In this document: in pieces, positions 1-5,607 of the stretch | Layout: every line of letters starts with the position of its first letter | Numbering within the stretch: the stretch's first letter is position 1 | From: Actinomycetes bacterium | Lineage (GTDB): Bacteria; Actinomycetota; Coriobacteriia; WRKU01; WQUG01 | Reading direction: 5' to 3' | Length of the DNA stretch: 5,899 nt | Assembly (NCBI GenBank): GCA_009785855.1 | Contig: WQUG01000031.1 | Location: 1-5,899, forward strand | The notes under the pieces: generated by a model | Database searches by the model: none | What the model was told of the DNA's origin: nothing | The model's input: the letters and a program-made list of their open reading frames with translations, nothing else | Program-made: the position numbers and the translations under genes

Positions 1-454
1 TGATCAGCGCAAGCCAGTTCTCGTCGCGAGCCTGCGCCTCAAGCTCAGTGCCGGGATCGGTCAGCGCTATACAGTGCTGCCGTGCTGTCTCAGCGGAGCC
101 CAGGCGTTCAGCACAGAGGCGCAGTACCATGTTCGGCTCCAGCGTCGTTCCGGACTTGCTCGCCACGATGAGCAGCGTTCCGTCGCCGTCCATCCCAGTC
201 AGGACGCGCTCCACAGAGGCCGGCGACGTCGTATCGACGACCCGGATCGTTACCTTCAGATCATCCAGCTGCCGCCTGAACGCATCCGTCAGCACATAGG
301 CCGCCAGGGCGCTTCCCCCCATACCGAGCACGATGATCTCACGGATCTCGAAGGAGATCTGTGCGCGCAGTTCTCGCAGCTGGGCGATCACGGCGGGCGC
401 ATCACTTGCCGCGTGCTTCCAGCCGACCATCTCGATGGGTGTATCTGTACTCAT
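1..454 (-). CDS. pgi: Glucose-6-phosphate isomerase, N-terminal part (runs off window)
   Basis: Interconverts glucose-6-phosphate and fructose-6-phosphate in the cytoplasm. I translated 151 residues from the ATG at 454-452; the frame stays open to the window edge, so the C-terminal part is missing. Visible: GW at 11-12, LGMGGSALA at 43-51 (sugar-phosphate loop of the SIS fold), DTTSPASV at 74-81, VASKSGTTLEPN at 97-108, and a TDPGTELEAQA stretch near residues 130-140. These match the first SIS subdomain of the isomerase half of bifunctional transaldolase/isomerase proteins better than the classical long Pgi, since only about 43 residues precede the GMGGS loop. No transaldolase domain is fused upstream. 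The ATG overlaps the stop of the response regulator gene (ATGA), and a GGAGG (459-463) lies 4 nt upstream inside that gene, so translation is probably coupled. Family call is confident; exact subfamily is inference from remembered motifs. Confidence 0.85.
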   Translation of the reverse strand, partial: MSTDTPIEMVGWKHAASDAPAVIAQLRELRAQISFEIREIIVLGMGGSALAAYVLTDAFRRQLDDLKVTIRVVDTTSPASVERVLTGMDGDGTLLIVASKSGTTLEPNMVLRLCAERLGSAETARQHCIALTDPGTELEAQARDENWLALI

Positions 455-1197
455 GAGTCCTCCCTCAGGGCCGCTTTGAGCGCAGGAGCACGGCGCCGTG
501 ACACCGGGATCCCCTCATCGTTTCCAACGAGCTTCAAGATCAGGGTACCTCCGGGTTGCGACTCGAAGGAGTCGATCTTGTTCAGGTTGATCAGGTAGCG
601 ACGGTGGACCCGGAAGAAGCCCTGGCCTTCCAGTTGAGACTCGATCCGGGCAAGCGAGGTGCTTGAGATGTAGCGGTCCTCCGTCGTGAACAGATAGGTA
701 TAGTCATCCTTGGCCATCGCGAACAGGATGTCCGGCGGAAAAAGGAACTGCTTCTTTCCTGCGCGGTCGACCATGAGACGCCGATCGCCGGGGGCTTCGC
801 TGCGCGGTTGAACAGTCGTCTCGCCCTGCGCGACCGCCATGCGCTGACGGATCTTCTCAAGCACCTGCTCAAGACGCTTGGTCTCGACCGGCTTGACCAG
901 ATAATCCAGAACGCTCAGCTCGAAGGCCTTCACGGCGTACTGGGTGTAGGCGGTCACGAACACGATCTCCGGGGGCGCCGGATGGGTCTTGAGCCCCTCT
1001 GCCAGCTGGATCCCGCTGACGCCGGGCATGTTGATATCCAGGAAGACCACGTCGACCGGAAGCTGCTTGATCAGCGCGACCGCGTCACGGACATTGTCCG
1101 ATTCTCCTACGACCTTGACGTCGTTGAAATCCTCGAGCAGGAAGCAGAGCTCGCTGCGAGCCGGCATCTCGTCATCGATGACCAGCGCACGGATCAC
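451..1197 (-). CDS. LytTR-family response regulator (AlgR/LytR type)
   Basis: Cytoplasmic two-component transcription factor of 248 aa, a usual length for the family. Residues 1-119 form a receiver domain: acidic pair D8-D9, phosphoacceptor D54 in FLDINMPG, switch T82, Y99 and K102 in DYLVKP. A linker of about 20 residues (120-138) joins it to a LytTR DNA-binding domain (about 139-245) with the typical FFRVHRRYLINLNKI signature at 194-208. The start is GTG at 1197-1195, overlapping the TGA of the glycosyltransferase gene (GTGA); upstream there is only a G-run as ribosome site, which suggests coupling. Its own stop overlaps the start of pgi. No histidine kinase is visible in the window, so its sensor, if any, lies elsewhere. 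The regulon is unknown; autoregulation of this operon is possible but I found no paired LytTR repeats upstream. LytTR proteins commonly control extracellular polysaccharide, virulence or competence genes (family knowledge). Confidence 0.93.
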   Translation of the reverse strand: MIRALVIDDEMPARSELCFLLEDFNDVKVVGESDNVRDAVALIKQLPVDVVFLDINMPGVSGIQLAEGLKTHPAPPEIVFVTAYTQYAVKAFELSVLDYLVKPVETKRLEQVLEKIRQRMAVAQGETTVQPRSEAPGDRRLMVDRAGKKQFLFPPDILFAMAKDDYTYLFTTEDRYISSTSLARIESQLEGQGFFRVHRRYLINLNKIDSFESQPGGTLILKLVGNDEGIPVSRRRAPALKAALREDS

Positions 1198-2516
1198 GCC
1201 TGACCCCCCGACGCTGCGCCTTGATCGACCTCGATCGCCCTGAATGACCCGGTCAGAGCCGAGCGGTCAACGGAGCGCTCGCCACTGAAGAGCGAGCCCA
1301 AGGCGACGTCTTGCCAGAGACGCTCGACGAGCGTCGGCCACTGCCGCTGGAAGGCGAAGTAGTCCGCGCAGTGCGCGCAGGCATAGCGGGTGGCGTCGCC
1401 GACGACCTTGCGGGCCGCCTGCCAGTAGAAGCTCCGCTCGGGACCCATGATCGCGCGCAGCAGCGCTGTGACGCGCGCGCGTATGCCTACCGAGCCGTCG
1501 ATGAAGTCGCCCGGATAGGGACTCAGCTGTGCGGCGGTCACCTGCTTCAGGTCGACCTGGGACTTCGCGAACTCGAGCTTGCGATGCTCGTAGATGTAAC
1601 TGAAGACGTCCTGCCTGAAGCGCAGGGGATGACTGACTCCTTCTCCCGGAAGATGCAGCACGTTCCACTGGTCATCGACGAAGAGCTGTCCGCCGAAGAG
1701 CCGGGTGTTGATCACGAAGTCGGTGTCCTCCCCCCGGGGGATCCAGGCGTCGAAGCTCACCCGAGCGAACAGCCCGGCATGCAGCGCCAGACAACCCCCG
1801 AAGGCCAGCTTCGCGGGGGTCAGACGCGGAGGCAGGAGCAGCTCGCTGATCGCAGAGTTGCGCGAGCGGTCCCAGTGCCAGAAGCGATCGCTGATCCGGT
1901 TGTCCTCCTCGGTCAGAAAACGCCCCTTCGCGTTCATGGCAAGACCGGTCTTGCCCAGAAGACGTCCGCCGCTGTGTATCGTGCCGCCCAGCCCGAAGAG
2001 CGCCTTCTCGATGAAGGCCGGATCCTCGACGACGCAGTCATCATCAAGGAAGATCACCCTCTCGCAGCCCTTGATCGCCGCGACCAGAAGCCCGATATTG
2101 CGCGTGGCGCCATAGCTGTGCAGGCTCAGCGCCGGCGCCATATCCAGCATCTCGAGCTGCTCGAGTCTGCGGGTGAGTGAGCCCAGCTCGGTCGGACCGA
2201 ACACGAAGGTGTTCAGCTGATCGAACTGCCGGGCGATCTCGCGTACCCGCTCGTCAGCGCGCAGCTCGACACTCTTGTCGTTCGTGTTGACCACAAGCGC
2301 CACCTGGAAACGTCCCTGGAGCTTCGTCAGCGAGGACAGGAGACGCGCCAGGGGTGGATCGACCTCGTCGATGCTCGTGGGATGCTCGAACAAGGTCTGC
2401 GAATCCGCGGCCATCGCCTGATGGTCGCCCTTCGCGCGCGTCTGCTCGCCACTGCGGCGACTGCGTTGTTTTCCCCAGAACGTCGATACGATGATCAGCG
2501 GTTCGTTTGTAGCCAT
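1194..2516 (-). CDS. GT-A-fold glycosyltransferase-like protein
   Basis: Probable cytoplasmic nucleotide-sugar-dependent glycosyltransferase of 440 aa; donor and acceptor unknown. Near the N terminus is a first beta strand (LIIVSTFWG, 7-15), then an Arg/Lys-rich charged stretch (about 16-45) that looks like an insertion. YGATRNIGL (135-143) leads to a DxD-type metal motif, FLDDDCVVEDP (156-166, Asp 158-160). FGGCLALHAGLF (239-250) and GEDTDF (262-267) resemble the acceptor-side loop and catalytic acid region of family-2-like GT-A enzymes. The C-terminal third (about 300-440) is helical-looking, with a CAHC at 380-383 and no membrane segment. I chose the ATG at 2516-2514 because a GGAG sits 7 nt upstream and MATNEPLIIV begins the fold; a longer frame to 2576 would run through the terminator hairpin. 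The stop overlaps the response regulator start. I cannot name a specific family; a non-GT nucleotidyltransferase of similar fold is a minor alternative. Confidence 0.75.
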   Translation of the reverse strand: MATNEPLIIVSTFWGKQRSRRSGEQTRAKGDHQAMAADSQTLFEHPTSIDEVDPPLARLLSSLTKLQGRFQVALVVNTNDKSVELRADERVREIARQFDQLNTFVFGPTELGSLTRRLEQLEMLDMAPALSLHSYGATRNIGLLVAAIKGCERVIFLDDDCVVEDPAFIEKALFGLGGTIHSGGRLLGKTGLAMNAKGRFLTEEDNRISDRFWHWDRSRNSAISELLLPPRLTPAKLAFGGCLALHAGLFARVSFDAWIPRGEDTDFVINTRLFGGQLFVDDQWNVLHLPGEGVSHPLRFRQDVFSYIYEHRKLEFAKSQVDLKQVTAAQLSPYPGDFIDGSVGIRARVTALLRAIMGPERSFYWQAARKVVGDATRYACAHCADYFAFQRQWPTLVERLWQDVALGSLFSGERSVDRSALTGSFRAIEVDQGAASGGQA

Positions 2517-2530
2517 AGATGTTCTCCAAG
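2508..2530 (-). promoter_or_regulatory. Shine-Dalgarno fixing the glycosyltransferase start
   Basis: On the minus strand TTGGAGAACATCTATG places GGAG 7 nt before the ATG at 2516. This is the best ribosome site near the gene's 5' end and decides the start over the longer in-frame option at 2576. Confidence 0.7.
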
Positions 2531-2546
2531 GTCCGTATCTGTCCGC

Positions 2547-2595
2547 AAAAAGAACAGGGACTGCGCGCGGCAGCACGCTGACCCCTGGTCCCTGT
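2547..2595 (-). terminator. Intrinsic terminator / possible attenuator before the glycosyltransferase gene
   Basis: Read on the minus strand, an outer 8-bp stem (ACAGGGAC at 2595-2588 with GTCCCTGT at 2561-2554) encloses an inner 6-bp stem (GCGTGC 2578-2573 with GCGCGC 2568-2563, one G-T pair) and a TGCC tetraloop. It is followed directly by TCTTTTTG, a T-tract. It lies 37 nt after the queT stop, so it can end the lysC-asd-queT transcript. It also lies only about 30 nt before the glycosyltransferase ATG, with no room for a promoter in between, so expression of that gene needs read-through or regulated antitermination. Confidence 0.7.
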
Positions 2596-2618
2596 CAGTT
2601 TTCGGTTTCGCTCGCTCT

Positions 2619-2648
2619 ATTTTATCAGGGATCAGCCCGGTCTGTCCC
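2619..2648 (-). promoter_or_regulatory. Candidate promoter in the 3' end of queT
   Basis: Minus-strand GGGACA (2648-2643, four of six matches to TTGACA) is separated by 18 nt from TAAAAT (2624-2619, five of six matches to TATAAT). A start near 2612 would give a leader of about 95 nt that contains the terminator at 2547-2595 before the glycosyltransferase gene. AT-rich sequence is rare here, which makes the -10 stand out, but this is a match by eye only. Confidence 0.4.
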
Positions 2649-3207
2649 CCGCGCCCGTGATATTCGTACGTCGAAGGAGCAATACCAGCGGGTAACCGAC
2701 GCCGTAGACCACCAGCGCCTGTCCCAGGCCGATCGTGACCAGCCCGAAAAGATACATCAGCGGCCAGCTCTGAGAGAAGTCCCAGTGCAGCAGCGGGATC
2801 GTGTAAGAACCCGGGATCCCCAGCGCCCTGAGCATGAAGGGGAGATAGGCCGCCACGACGATCGCATTGGCGATGACCGGACCCGCAAGCGCAAGCAGGG
2901 GGCGGCGACGCAGCCGACGCGTCCAGAGTGCTCCTGCCACCGTGGCCAGCGTCCCGAAGACCACGTCGAGCAAAGCGACGGGCCCGGCGCCGGAGATCCC
3001 CATGTTCAGCAGATTGGCAAGCGCACAGCCGACGCCCAGGCCCGGCACGGCCGCCGAACTGAACAGCGGAAGCACGGTGAGCGCCTCGGACAGGCGCAGC
3101 TGGACGGGTCCCCAAGAGAGTACGCCCAGGACCTGGTTGACGAGCAGGGTGAACGCCGCATAGAGCGCCGCGATGAGCCCCGCCCTCCCCAGAGAGCGAC
3201 CCCTCAA
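2632..3207 (-). CDS. queT: QueT-type ECF transporter substrate-binding (S) component
   Basis: Integral membrane protein of 191 aa belonging to the QueT/DUF988 family, whose members bind queuosine precursors and work with a shared energising module (EcfT plus two ATPases), none of which is in the window. Seen: an AALYAAFTLL start at 13-22 with AxxxA spacing, as used by S components to contact EcfT; the family signature WGPVQLRLSEALTVLP at 32-47; then about five or six hydrophobic segments (near 9-30, 44-68, 77-95, 104-127, 147-177) and an Arg-rich, positively charged end. The start is TTG at 3207-3205, overlapping the asd stop (TTGA); there is no good ribosome site and no other start nearby, so translation is likely coupled to asd. 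The last few residues (GAGDRPG) are encoded by a repeat-like GC-rich segment. I am sure of the family; the substrate is not proven, and no preQ1 riboswitch is seen. Confidence 0.85.
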   Translation of the reverse strand: MRGRSLGRAGLIAALYAAFTLLVNQVLGVLSWGPVQLRLSEALTVLPLFSSAAVPGLGVGCALANLLNMGISGAGPVALLDVVFGTLATVAGALWTRRLRRRPLLALAGPVIANAIVVAAYLPFMLRALGIPGSYTIPLLHWDFSQSWPLMYLFGLVTIGLGQALVVYGVGYPLVLLLRRTNITGAGDRPG

Positions 3208-4220
3208 AGCAGCAGCTCGGCGATCTGGACGGCGTTAAGCGCCGCCCCCTTGCGCAGCTGGTCGGCCACGACCCACATCGCGACGCCGGCCGGGACCGTG
3301 CTGTCGACGCGCAGGCGTCCGACATAGGTCTTGTCTGTCCCGACCAGCTCGACCGGCGTCGGAAAGCGCCGGGCGGCCGGATCGTCCTCGACGATGATGC
3401 CCGGATAGGCCTCCAGCGCCGCGCGGCAATCCGCAAGCGAGGGCGCCGGACGGCCATCCCCCACAGCGAACTCCACAGTGACCGCCTCGCTGTGACAGCG
3501 CAGCACCGGCACACGCACGCAGGTCACCTGGACCGCCAGCTCAGGCGCGTGCAGGATCTTCTGAGTCTCGACGACCATCTTCCACTCCTCCTTGTAGGAG
3601 CCGTCGTCGAGCAGCACGTCGATCTGGGGGATGCAGTTGAACGCGATCTGGTGCGAGAACACCTGCGCAGGATAGGCTTCACCCGCCTGCAAAGCGCGCG
3701 TCTGCTCCTCGAGCTCGGTCATGCCCTTAGCGCCCGCGCCACTGGCCGCCTGATAGGTGCTGACCACGACCCGTTTGAGAGGACAGAGTGCGTCCAGGGG
3801 AGCCAGCGCGACCACCATCTGGATCGTCGAGCAGTTGGGGTTGGCGATGATGCCGCAGTGCTCGAAGGCGTCCTCGGGGTTGACCTCGGGCACCACGAGC
3901 GGAACGGCGTCATACATACGGAACGCGCTCGAGTTGTCGATGACGACGCAGCCGGCCGCGACCGCCGCAGGGGCGAACTGTTCGCTGATACTCCCCCCAG
4001 CAGAGAACAGGGCGATGTCGACGCCCTCGAAGCTGTCCTCAGAAAGCTCGGCGACCGTCAGCTGATCAGAACCGAAAGGCAGAGTGCGCCCAACGCTGCG
4101 CGAGCTTGCCAGCGCGCGGACCTCCGCGGCCGGGAAACCGCGCTGCGCCAGGCAGAGCAGCATCTCGCGGCCCACCGCGCCAGTCGCGCCGCAGACGGCC
4201 ACGACCGGGCGGGCGGGCAT
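3204..4220 (-). CDS. asd: Aspartate-semialdehyde dehydrogenase
   Basis: NADPH-dependent cytoplasmic enzyme reducing aspartyl-4-phosphate to aspartate-4-semialdehyde, the branch-point precursor of lysine/diaminopimelate, threonine and methionine. From the chosen ATG at 4220 it has 338 aa. Seen: nucleotide-binding GATGAVG at 11-17, SAGGSISE near 73-80, DNSSAFRM at 95-102, active-site Cys130 in ANPNCSTIQ, a Gln in STYQAASGAG (154-163), EEWKMVVETQKIL, and the probable acid/base His243 in RVPVLRCHSE. The pattern fits the Gram-positive type. An in-frame ATG at 4259 adds 13 residues and has GGAAGG 10 nt upstream. I prefer 4220 because the family starts just before GATGAVG and the extra codons have far fewer G/C third positions than the rest of the gene; 4259 remains possible. 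It follows lysC by 43 nt (82 nt from the preferred start), and its stop overlaps the queT start. Confidence 0.95.
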   Translation of the reverse strand: MPARPVVAVCGATGAVGREMLLCLAQRGFPAAEVRALASSRSVGRTLPFGSDQLTVAELSEDSFEGVDIALFSAGGSISEQFAPAAVAAGCVVIDNSSAFRMYDAVPLVVPEVNPEDAFEHCGIIANPNCSTIQMVVALAPLDALCPLKRVVVSTYQAASGAGAKGMTELEEQTRALQAGEAYPAQVFSHQIAFNCIPQIDVLLDDGSYKEEWKMVVETQKILHAPELAVQVTCVRVPVLRCHSEAVTVEFAVGDGRPAPSLADCRAALEAYPGIIVEDDPAARRFPTPVELVGTDKTYVGRLRVDSTVPAGVAMWVVADQLRKGAALNAVQIAELLL

Positions 4221-4276
4221 CGTTTTATCCCAACGAGCAGGCAGAAATGAGAGCGCCATGGTCGACCAACCTTCCA

Positions 4277-4300
4277 GACAGTATACCTACTGTCAGTATA
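4277..4300. promoter_or_regulatory. Palindrome with direct repeats between lysC and asd (operator or RNA hairpin)
   Basis: GACAGTA (4277-4283) and TACTGTC (4288-4294) form a perfect 7-bp inverted repeat with a TACC spacer. CAGTATA occurs twice, at 4279-4285 and 4294-4300, 15 bp apart. On the minus strand the repeats read TATACTG, each holding a TATACT close to a -10 box, but no convincing -35 is found for either. The element could be a repressor site, a secondary asd promoter or an mRNA processing hairpin; no T-tract follows, so it is not a typical terminator. Confidence 0.45.
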
Positions 4301-4302
4301 GC

Positions 4303-4800
4303 CTACTCGCCTTCGTCAGTAGCAGGGCCGTCAAGCCCGAACTCCGTATGCAGGACGCGTACGGCTTCCTCGAACTCCTCCTGAGCGACCACACAGCTCA
4401 GACGGATCGGCGAGGTGGAGATCAGGTCGATGTTGATGCCGGCAGACGCCAGGGCAGAGAACATCCGTGCAGAGACCCGCGGATGCGTCTTCATCCCGGC
4501 GCCGACGATCGAGATCTTCGCGATCTTCTCGTCAACGATCCACTCCCGCGCTCCGATCTCTGCGACGGCCTCGCGCACGGCCGCAGTAGCAGCGTCAAGC
4601 TCGACGGCAGGCGCCGTGAAACTGATGTCGGTCGCGCCGTCCTCAGAGACGTTCTGGATGATCATGTCGAGGTTGATGTCGTGATCTGCCAGGCGCGAGA
4701 AGACGCGCGCGGCCACGCCGGCCTGGTCAGGCACCGCGCGGATAGTGAACTTGACCTCAGAGGTATCGAAGGTCACACCTGAGACGATGGCTTGCTCCAT
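4303..4800 (-). CDS. Possible internal in-frame product of lysC (beta-like regulatory subunit)
   Basis: ATG at 4800-4798 (Met247 of LysC) begins a 165-aa in-frame product holding only the two ACT domains. An AGGA lies 7 nt upstream (4811-4808) and a stronger AAGGAG 12 nt upstream (4818-4813). The position and the MEQAIVSGV opening match the known internal start of the beta subunit in C. glutamicum and Bacillus-type alpha2-beta2 aspartokinases. Known for those families; inferred here. Confidence 0.5.
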   Translation of the reverse strand: MEQAIVSGVTFDTSEVKFTIRAVPDQAGVAARVFSRLADHDINLDMIIQNVSEDGATDISFTAPAVELDAATAAVREAVAEIGAREWIVDEKIAKISIVGAGMKTHPRVSARMFSALASAGINIDLISTSPIRLSCVVAQEEFEEAVRVLHTEFGLDGPATDEGE

Positions 4801-5538
4801 ACTGGGATCCTGCTCCTTCACGATCGTGCCCGGTCCGTCATCGAACGAGCTGCGGCAGTGTATGACCACCTGGTGGTTGCGCGCAGCCTCGACGGAGCGC
4901 ATCGAGAGCACTCCGGCGCCCGAGCTTGCCATCTCGAGCATCTCGTCATAGCCGATCCGCTCGATCAGGCGCGCAGAAGGCACGATGCGGGGATCGGCGG
5001 TGAACACCCCGGCGACGTCGGAGTTGATCTCGCAGATATCGGCGCCCAGACCCGCGGCAAGCGCCACGGCGGTCGTATCAGAACCACCGCGCCCCAGCGT
5101 GGTGATCTGCCCGTCGGGCGTGCGCCCCTGGAAGCCCGCCACGATGACGATCTTGCCCTCGTCGAGGGCGTCGCGCACGCAGCCGGCGTCGATGGCAAGT
5201 ATCTGCGCCTTGGAGAAGTTCGCCGAGGTCATGATACCGACCTGCGGGCCGGTGAACGAGACCGCATCGGCGCCGCGCGCCTGCACGGCCATCGCAAGCA
5301 GCGCGATCGAGACCTGCTCGCCGGTGGTCAGCAGCATGTCCATCTCGCGCTCCGCCGGATGCTCGGAGATCTGATGGGCGAGCTCGACCAGCTCATCGGT
5401 GACCTTGCCCATGGCAGAGACCACACAGACGACCTCGTCTCCCGCCTCATGGCGCGCGATGAGACGATCGGCCACCCGCTGCATGTGCTGCGGCGTCGCG
5501 ACCGAGGTCCCTCCGAATTTCATAACGATCAGTGACAT
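4303..5538 (-). CDS. lysC: Aspartate kinase (aspartokinase), monofunctional, with C-terminal ACT domains
   Basis: Phosphorylates aspartate to aspartyl-4-phosphate, the first committed step of the aspartate family pathway; asd directly downstream uses the product. The 411-aa length fits the short monofunctional class. Kinase domain about 1-235: MKFGGTS at 6-12, VVSAMGKVTD at 39-48, LLTTGEQVS at 69-77, GFQGRTPDG at 135-143, TTLGRGGSDTTA at 146-157, SDVAGVFTADPR at 173-184. Two ACT domains follow: about 262-325 with IIQNVSEDG, and about 340-405 with GAGMKTHP and ISTSPIR; these normally bind lysine and/or threonine as feedback inhibitors. The first ACT closely resembles that of Corynebacterium glutamicum LysC as I remember it, suggesting lysine-plus-threonine control. 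Residues N172 and A176 differ from the commoner Y/W and D. The ATG at 5538 has no ribosome site; a TACAAT lies 9 nt upstream, so the mRNA is probably near-leaderless. An internal start at 4800 may make a separate regulatory subunit. Confidence 0.97.
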   Translation of the reverse strand: MSLIVMKFGGTSVATPQHMQRVADRLIARHEAGDEVVCVVSAMGKVTDELVELAHQISEHPAEREMDMLLTTGEQVSIALLAMAVQARGADAVSFTGPQVGIMTSANFSKAQILAIDAGCVRDALDEGKIVIVAGFQGRTPDGQITTLGRGGSDTTAVALAAGLGADICEINSDVAGVFTADPRIVPSARLIERIGYDEMLEMASSGAGVLSMRSVEAARNHQVVIHCRSSFDDGPGTIVKEQDPSMEQAIVSGVTFDTSEVKFTIRAVPDQAGVAARVFSRLADHDINLDMIIQNVSEDGATDISFTAPAVELDAATAAVREAVAEIGAREWIVDEKIAKISIVGAGMKTHPRVSARMFSALASAGINIDLISTSPIRLSCVVAQEEFEEAVRVLHTEFGLDGPATDEGE

Positions 5539-5547
5539 GGTGGATTC

Positions 5548-5556
5548 ATTGTAGCA
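5548..5556 (-). promoter_or_regulatory. Extended -10 promoter for lysC
   Basis: Minus-strand TGCTACAAT (5556-5548) is an extended -10 (TGn plus TACAAT, five of six to consensus). No good -35 exists because the terminator stem occupies that place. A start about 7 nt downstream falls at roughly 5541-5538, at or next to the lysC ATG, which fits the absence of a ribosome site there. Confidence 0.55.
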
Positions 5557-5598
5557 AAAGGGGTGAGCTGCCCGGGGGAAGGGGGTGGGCAGCTCACC
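5556..5598 (-). terminator. Intrinsic terminator after the LPXTG protein gene
   Basis: A perfect 12-bp inverted repeat (GGTGAGCTGCCC at 5562-5573, GGGCAGCTCACC at 5587-5598) with a 13-nt loop is followed on the minus strand by CCCTTTTG. The T-run is short but the stem is very strong. It separates the surface-protein transcript from lysC and abuts the lysC promoter. Confidence 0.75.
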
Positions 5599-5607
5599 AG
5601 AGGGATA

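Noticed and set aside
74..598. Plus-strand open frame of 174 codons opposite pgi and the response regulator
   Set aside because: The minus strand encodes a clear Pgi and LytTR domain; the plus frame is compositional noise.
2590..2615. LytTR binding site (TCAGTT near 2595) in the leader
   Set aside because: Only one half-site-like match was found; LytTR regulators need a pair at a set spacing.
2495..3514. Long minus-strand open frame (339 codons) spanning queT and the end of asd
   Set aside because: It is Arg/Ser-rich with no motif and overlaps two recognised families in other frames; a typical GC-rich shadow.
1311..4250. Several long plus-strand open frames, e.g. 1311-2180, 2491-3327 and 3492-4250
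   Set aside because: They lie opposite clear genes, are rich in Arg, His, Asp and Gln, and show no family motif or ribosome site.
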